A stretch of DNA of 6,210 nt. Origin: Sedimentisphaerales bacterium. Its GTDB lineage: Bacteria > Planctomycetota > Phycisphaerae > Sedimentisphaerales > SM23-30. Shown one piece after another: positions 5,980 through 6,210 of the stretch. The notes beneath the pieces are model-generated. The model was not told the origin of the DNA, ran no database searches, and was given only the letters and a program-made list of their open reading frames with translations. The stretch lies in NCBI GenBank assembly GCA_030634605.1, contig DAOWAK010000082.1:1-6210 (forward strand), given 5' to 3'. Position 1 is the first letter of the stretch. Each line of letters opens with the position of its first letter. The position numbers and the translations under genes were made by a program.

Positions 5980-6017
5980 ATCCAACACCCAAAATCTCTT
6001 ACCCCTCCCCCTGTACC

Positions 6018-6034
6018 GCTGGCGTCTCGCCGGC
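6018..6034. repeat. Imperfect palindrome GCTGGCG-TCT-CGCCGGC
   Basis: Two 7-base arms pair with one G-T wobble around TCT, inside GTACCGCTGGCGTCTCGCC. I recall closely similar GTACCGC.GGCGTCTCGCC wording recurring between genes in PVC-group genomes, so this is probably one copy of a dispersed repeat; that identification is from memory. Confidence 0.45.
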
Positions 6035-6048
6035 ATCTTAAACCTAAA

Positions 6049-6131
6049 GCCCCGAAGGGGCGCAAGAGCGCATAGCCGGTGGCGTAAGCCACCGGAATAA
6101 ATCCCCCTTCATCTTCAAGCCCCAACGGGGC
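6049..6131. repeat. Three-hairpin repeat element (GCCCC/GGGGC, CCGGTGGC/GCCACCGG, GCCCC/GGGGC)
   Basis: Three palindromes stand in order: GCCCC-GAA-GGGGC (6049-6061), CCGGTGGC-GTAA-GCCACCGG (6076-6095, a perfect 8 bp stem with a GTAA loop), and GCCCC-AAC-GGGGC (6119-6131). The first and third are the same stem with different loops, flanking the stronger central one. Each outer unit continues with GCG(C/A)A. The arrangement looks like REP/BIME-type intergenic repeats that are mobilised by RAYT transposases; none is visible here. Translating the region gives peptides such as I-P-V-A-Y-A-T-G-Y-A, typical of falsely called genes. Confidence 0.7.
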
Positions 6132-6210
6132 GAAAGAAATTGTGCTGCCCCATACACTTCTGATTTATCTGACCTCGTTTTGAATTTCGCTAATTCGAAT
6201 TTGTTTAGGA
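6132..6210. other. AT-rich window end with AATTCGAATT palindrome
   Basis: No gene is visible. The last 35 bases contain TGAATTTCGCTAATTCGAA followed by TTTGTTTAGGA, including the 10 bp palindrome AATTCGAATT (6192-6201). Such TTCGAATTT...GTTTAGGA wording resembles the edge of a known class of dispersed intergenic sequence, but the window stops too early to be sure. Confidence 0.3.

Noticed and set aside
5895..6125. A 76-codon minus-strand frame with IPVAYATGYA, and a 65-codon plus-strand frame over the same region
   Set aside because: Both are translations of palindromic repeats, with no ribosome site or conserved domain.
6049..6131. Possible CRISPR array or structured RNA in the right-end palindromes
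   Set aside because: There are no equal-length repeats with regular spacers, and the stems differ in sequence and spacing. Interspersed palindromic repeats explain it better.

Overview
The window looks like ordinary chromosome from an uncultured or anaerobic bacterium. The general style (short AT-tolerant intergenic regions packed with GC-rich palindromic repeats, C-ending codons, soluble PAS histidine kinase, lipoprotein with no recognisable domain) would suit the Planctomycetota/PVC group or a deltaproteobacterial-type lineage. This is an impression from style and motifs, not a placement. No phage, plasmid, CRISPR, toxin-antitoxin or defence signature is visible, and there is no RNA gene I can support.

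Left part, minus strand (1-2298). An aldolase-type DRE-TIM barrel enzyme (1175-2143) has a plausible extended -10 promoter at 2270-2298. Downstream of it is the N-terminal third of a transketolase (start at 661, running off the left edge). Both work on ketose/2-oxo-acid carbon-carbon bonds, so they may serve one sugar or secondary-metabolite pathway. The 513 bp between them holds two related terminal-inverted-repeat elements of about 140 bp (680-821 and 999-1138). These bracket a segment with a doubtful 25-codon reading frame that has a strong Shine-Dalgarno sequence.

Middle (2144-2681). This is a divergent control region without a convincing gene. It carries the minus-strand aldolase promoter, a possible decayed or non-coding stretch, and a plus-strand TTGACA promoter overlapped by a small dyad.

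Right part, plus strand (2682-5751). Three genes lie in a row: an unrecognised lipoprotein; a cytosolic PAS-HisKA-HATPase sensor kinase with its own TATAAT promoter and an atypical HHFNN H-box; and a nitrilase-superfamily C-N hydrolase with an intact Glu-Lys-Cys triad. Gaps of about 110 bp separate them, so tight co-transcription is not shown. No response regulator is in view.

Right end (5752-6210). This is gene-free and is a mosaic of at least six short palindromes of several types, ending in an AT-rich TTCGAATT-containing stretch. The repeat load is the most distinctive property of the window. I do not see an obviously new multi-gene system; the best leads are the paired inverted-repeat elements, the atypical kinase H-box, and the aldolase/transketolase pairing.
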